Positions 5,342 to 7,483 of a stretch of DNA of 7,483 nt are shown piece after piece. The notes below the pieces were generated by a model. The model worked only from the letters and a program-made list of their open reading frames with translations. It was not told the DNA's origin and made no database searches. The translations under genes and the position numbers were made by a program. The stretch's first letter is position 1; each line of letters starts with the position of its first letter. The stretch comes from JAWUVP01 sp034112285 (lineage in GTDB: Bacteria > Pseudomonadota > Gammaproteobacteria > JABDGN01): positions 1 through 7,483 of the forward strand of contig JAWUVP010000069.1 of NCBI GenBank assembly GCA_034112285.1. Reading direction: 5' to 3'.

Positions 5342-5384
5342 ATTTGCCCGAGGAAAAACCCTTTTTCCTCGGGCAAATCTTTTT
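5342..5384 (+). terminator. Strong intrinsic terminator after pyrB
   Basis: A perfect 17-base-pair stem (5342-5358 with 5362-5378) closes on a CCC loop. The G+C-rich middle (GCCCGAGG against CCTCGGGC) is followed by the tail TCTTTTT (5378-5384). It lies 42 bases after the pyrB stop and ends the transcription unit. The complementary strand could also form the hairpin, but no convergent gene is present. Confidence 0.93.
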
Positions 5385-5401
5385 GCTATAAATCTCACAC
5401 C

Positions 5402-5429
5402 TTGAATGGCCATGGGTATATGCTATAGT
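5402..5429 (+). promoter_or_regulatory. Promoter of punA-deoC
   Basis: TTGAAT (5402-5407), a 16-base spacer and TATAGT (5424-5429, 5 of 6) with an upstream TGC that makes an extended -10 element (5421-5429). Transcription would start near 5436, giving a leader of about 20 bases with the GGAGAG ribosome site at 5445-5450. I saw no clear operator such as a DeoR or CytR palindrome. Confidence 0.6.
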
Positions 5430-5455
5430 CGCCGCTTAATTTTTGGAGAGTCCTT

Positions 5456-6289
5456 ATGTCTATCAATTCCCAGCAAGCACGCGCCGCACGCGCCATTAAA
5501 GCCCGTTACCCTGATTTCACCCCCAAGGTTGGTATTATTCTCGGATCTGGCTTAGGTGCCTTGGCTGAGCATATCGAAGAGGCATTTGAAATCCCTTACG
5601 ATGAATTGCCCGGCTTTAGCGAATCAACCGTGGAAGGTCACGATGGCTGCTTAGTATTGGGCCATTTACGTGGCGTACCGGTTGCTTGCCTAAAAGGACG
5701 CCGCCATTACTACGAAGGCATTTCTAACCCCATGGTACAAACCTTGGTGCGCACCTTAAAATTACTCGGCTGCGAGATATTACTGGCCACCAATGCGGCG
5801 GGCTCCATGCAAGAAGCCGCCGGCCCCGGCAGCTTGATGCTGATTGAAGATCATATTAACTTTTCATTCAACAACCCGCTAGTCGGGCGCAATGATGACG
5901 AGTTTGGGCCACGCTTTTTTGATATGAATAATGCCTACAATCCCGAGCTGCGTGCGTTAATGCAAACCACCGCTGAAGAAGAAAACATCACCTTGCACAA
6001 AGGCGTTTACCTCGGCGTGCTAGGGCCCAGCTTTGAAACGCCAGCAGAAATCAACGTGTTTAAACAATGGGGCGCCGGTGCCGTTGGCATGTCTACCGTG
6101 CCAGAAGTGATTGTTGCCAGACACTGCGGCTTAAAAGTGGTGGTGGTTTCTGCCATTACAAATTATGCTGCCGGCATGGGTGACACAGAATTAAACCATG
6201 ATGAAACCCTGTATTATGCTAATGTCGCCTCTAAAGATATGCTGTGTTTAGTCGAAAACTTTATTGAAAAATGCAAGAACTTAAAATGA
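5456..6289 (+). CDS. punA: Purine nucleoside phosphorylase (trimeric PNP, XapA-like)
   Basis: A trimeric-class purine nucleoside phosphorylase, which splits purine (deoxy)nucleosides with phosphate into base and (deoxy)ribose-1-phosphate. At 277 residues it has the same length as E. coli XapA (xanthosine phosphorylase) and closely resembles it, for example DFTPKVGIILGSGLGALAEH (20-39). Active-site pieces: Ser31 in GSGLG, the phosphate-binding GRRHYYEG (81-88), ATNAAGS (111-117), FETPAE (193-198) with Glu194, VGMSTVPE (210-217) with Met212, SAITN (232-236) with the base-contacting Asn236, and His248 near the ribose. The tyrosine before the GPNFET motif of XapA, which I recall as linked to xanthosine use, is Val188 here, so ordinary inosine/guanosine specificity is at least as likely. 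GGAGAG lies 5 bases before the ATG. The stop codon overlaps the deoC start (ATGA), tying it to deoxynucleoside breakdown. Confidence 0.95.
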   Translation: MSINSQQARAARAIKARYPDFTPKVGIILGSGLGALAEHIEEAFEIPYDELPGFSESTVEGHDGCLVLGHLRGVPVACLKGRRHYYEGISNPMVQTLVRTLKLLGCEILLATNAAGSMQEAAGPGSLMLIEDHINFSFNNPLVGRNDDEFGPRFFDMNNAYNPELRALMQTTAEEENITLHKGVYLGVLGPSFETPAEINVFKQWGAGAVGMSTVPEVIVARHCGLKVVVVSAITNYAAGMGDTELNHDETLYYANVASKDMLCLVENFIEKCKNLK

Positions 6290-7008
6290 ACGGCCCCCTA
6301 AAACGCCTAGCCATTCAGTGTTTAGATTTAACCAGCTTAAATGACACCGACACCGAAGACGACATTCGCAGCTTATGCCAACAAGCCATCACGCCTTTGG
6401 GTAATGTAGCCGCTATTTGCCTTGCGCCAGAATTTGTTGATTTTGCCAAACGCACGTTAGTGGACTCCAGCATTGAAATTGCCACCGTGGCCAACTTCCC
6501 CAGTGGCAACGACACCCCAGCCCAAGTATTAGCCTGCGTGAAAACGGCTTTATTTGATGGTGCCACTGAAATTGATGTGGTTTTGCCCTACCAAGCCTAT
6601 GCCAACGGGGACACAGAAACCGCCATAGCTCTAATTGCGGACGTTAAAAAATTATGCGGTAAAATTACGTTAAAAGTCATTTTGGAATCAGGCGCCTTAA
6701 CCCCAGCACAAATTGCTGGTGCCAGTAAAGATTGCCTCATCGCCGGTGCCGATTTTTTGAAAACCTCCACCGGAAAAATCGCCCAAGGCGCAAGCTTAGC
6801 CGCGGCCAAAATCATGTTAACAGCCCTGAAAGAATATGGTGCCACAAACGCCCGCACCGTGGGCTTTAAAGCTTCCGGTGGGGTACGCACACCAGCAGAG
6901 GCTGCAGACTATATTCAACTAGCCCGTAAAATCATGGGTGAAGACTGGGTGAGCGCAAAAACCTTTCGCCTAGGCGCCAGCAGCCTATTAAAAGCGCTTT
7001 TAGACTAA
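6286..7008 (+). CDS. deoC: Deoxyribose-phosphate aldolase DeoC
   Basis: DeoC splits 2-deoxyribose-5-phosphate into glyceraldehyde-3-phosphate and acetaldehyde, the last step of deoxynucleoside catabolism. With the start at 6286 it has 240 residues and resembles E. coli DeoC throughout: CLDLTSLNDTDTEDDI near the start, IATVANFPSGNDT, EIDVVLPY with Asp97, DFLKTSTGK with Schiff-base Lys159, VGFKASGGVRT with Lys195, and FRLGASSLLKALLD at the end. It stops at this point, whereas E. coli DeoC carries a further short tail. ATG 6286 overlaps the punA stop as ATGA, the usual coupling geometry; ATG 6271 is in frame and would add five residues, and neither has a strong ribosome site. Phosphopentomutase (deoB), needed between the two enzymes, is not in the window. 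Confidence 0.95.
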   Translation: MNGPLKRLAIQCLDLTSLNDTDTEDDIRSLCQQAITPLGNVAAICLAPEFVDFAKRTLVDSSIEIATVANFPSGNDTPAQVLACVKTALFDGATEIDVVLPYQAYANGDTETAIALIADVKKLCGKITLKVILESGALTPAQIAGASKDCLIAGADFLKTSTGKIAQGASLAAAKIMLTALKEYGATNARTVGFKASGGVRTPAEAADYIQLARKIMGEDWVSAKTFRLGASSLLKALLD

Positions 7009-7101
7009 TAATTAGCTTTTAAATTCAATAAGTTAGAGACTTTTTAGGCAAAATAGTCATAACTAACTATAGCGCTTTTCAGATTTTTTCCTATACTAAG
7101 A

Positions 7102-7209
7102 TTGTAAACAACAACAACGGTTCAAGCAGAGTTTTTTAGGCCAAGGAAGTTAAAAGGATTTAATTGCCAACACTCACTCACGGAAGCTTGACCGTATTAT
7201 TGTTTACAA
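7102..7209. repeat. Long imperfect inverted repeat (about 108 bases, MITE-like or structured RNA)
   Basis: The arms 7102-7127 and 7186-7209 are near-complementary: TTGTAAACAA (7102-7111) faces TTGTTTACAA (7200-7209) perfectly, and ACGGTTCAAGC (7117-7127) faces GCTTGACCGT (7186-7195) with one missing base. The middle can form a smaller hairpin (AGTTAAA at 7148-7154 shifted by one with TTTAATT at 7159-7165, plus GGC 7139-7141 with GCC 7166-7168). The whole segment could thus fold into one long rod. It may be a small non-autonomous mobile element with terminal inverted repeats or an RNA structure. Clear target-site duplications are not visible. Confidence 0.6.
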
Positions 7210-7254
7210 ATTGAATTTTATCTCCATTTCAAAACCCCTCCTATAAGTAGCATT

Positions 7255-7284
7255 TTGACAGTGCTTTTAGTCGTATTTTATACA
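7255..7284 (+). promoter_or_regulatory. Lone promoter-like pair with no gene downstream
   Basis: A perfect -35 TTGACA (7255-7260) is followed after 18 bases by TATACA (7279-7284, 4 of 6). The spacer region also carries one arm of a 7-base inverted repeat, GTGCTTT (7261-7267) with AAAGCAC (7291-7297). No coding frame follows inside the window, so it would drive a small RNA or a gene beyond the edge. Weak evidence. Confidence 0.2.
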
Positions 7285-7418
7285 TTTTTTAAAGCACAGC
7301 CCCCTATCTAATCCACCAGGGCAAACGCACTATAAATCCCGTCTTGTTGTAAGATATCGTTGACCTAGTTCGTAAGAGAATATCTAGCGCTACTAAATTT
7401 GCTCGTTTGAAAAAAAAT

Positions 7419-7483
7419 ACGTCGTTGCGAGGAGCGTAGCGACGTGGCAATCTAATGAATTACACTGTAGTCAGGCAGATTGC
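7419..7483. repeat. REP-like palindromic repeat, cut by the window edge
   Basis: An 11-base-pair hairpin (7419-7429 with 7435-7445, two G-T pairs, loop AGGAG) is followed by GCAATCT (7447-7453) and its inverted copy AGATTGC (7477-7483). The phrase TTGCGAGGAGCGTAGCGACG followed by GGCAATCT resembles dispersed palindromic repeats seen between genes in several host-associated and other proteobacteria. The final AGATTGC suggests that a second, mirrored hairpin follows just outside the window. Confidence 0.75.

Larger units (their letters stand above)
7009..7483. other. Non-coding region with palindromic elements after deoC
   Basis: I found no gene in these 475 bases on either strand: frames are short and carry no recognisable motifs. 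The first 90 bases are A+T rich with weak hairpins and T runs (for instance the T run near 7085) that may end the deoC transcript, though no hairpin there is convincing. Then come a long-hairpin element (7102-7209), a lone promoter-like pair (7255-7284), and a REP-like repeat running to the window edge (7419-7483). Confidence 0.6.

Noticed and set aside
6271..6285. An earlier deoC start at ATG 6271
   Set aside because: It is in frame, but ATG 6286 gives the ATGA overlap with punA and matches the family's N-terminus; the difference is only five residues.
7352..7385. Inverted repeat AGATAT...ATATCT with a TTGACC between
   Set aside because: A six-base arm in A+T-rich DNA is expected by chance, and no acceptable -10 box lies at the right distance.

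Overview
The window is a piece of a bacterial chromosome, most likely from a gammaproteobacterium of moderate to low G+C. The evidence is the gene set: yqgE-ruvX-pyrB in the order known from Pseudomonas and Legionella relatives, a YheU/UPF0270 protein, a ProQ/FinO-domain RNA-binding protein, and a XapA-like purine nucleoside phosphorylase. A Legionellales-type lineage would fit, but the window cannot prove it.

Layout. Positions 1-119 hold a good sigma70-like promoter for an unrecognised, apparently soluble, helix-rich 280-residue protein (120-962, +). A shared hairpin terminator at 968-995 separates it from two minus-strand genes: a minimal ProQ/FinO protein (1001-1363) and a YheU-family protein (1444-1695). 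The region 1696-2189 has no intact gene. It contains a decayed partial copy of the yqgE locus (1936-2047), joining a yqgE-leader 20-mer to an internal yqgE segment. Next come msrA (2190-2783) and msrB (2795-3301), both with signal peptides, which together look like a methionine sulfoxide repair pair working outside the cytoplasm. Then yqgE (3393-3956) and ruvX (3949-4353) overlap by 8 bases, and pyrB (4404-5300) follows and ends in a very strong intrinsic terminator. A separate promoter starts a two-gene nucleoside salvage operon, punA (5456-6289) and deoC (6286-7008), coupled by an ATGA overlap. The last 475 bases (7009-7483) are non-coding. They hold a roughly 108-base long-hairpin element (7102-7209) and, at the very edge, a REP-like palindromic repeat (7419-7483).

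Function. MsrA and MsrB reduce the S and R forms of methionine sulfoxide respectively. PyrB commits carbamoyl phosphate to pyrimidine synthesis. The phosphorylase splits purine (deoxy)nucleosides, and DeoC splits deoxyribose-5-phosphate once phosphopentomutase (not in this window) has converted the 1-phosphate. RuvX is the YqgF-family rRNA-processing/RuvC-fold protein.

Most worth a second look: (1) msrAB is bracketed by directly repeated pieces of the yqgE locus, with a junction at a GCAC microhomology; (2) RuvX has Asn where the third catalytic Asp of the RuvC fold is expected; (3) an exported MsrB has a single Cys in its catalytic domain; (4) the 7102-7209 hairpin element; (5) the REP-like element at the right edge. 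I see no convincing evidence for a wholly new multi-gene system; most genes are housekeeping genes.
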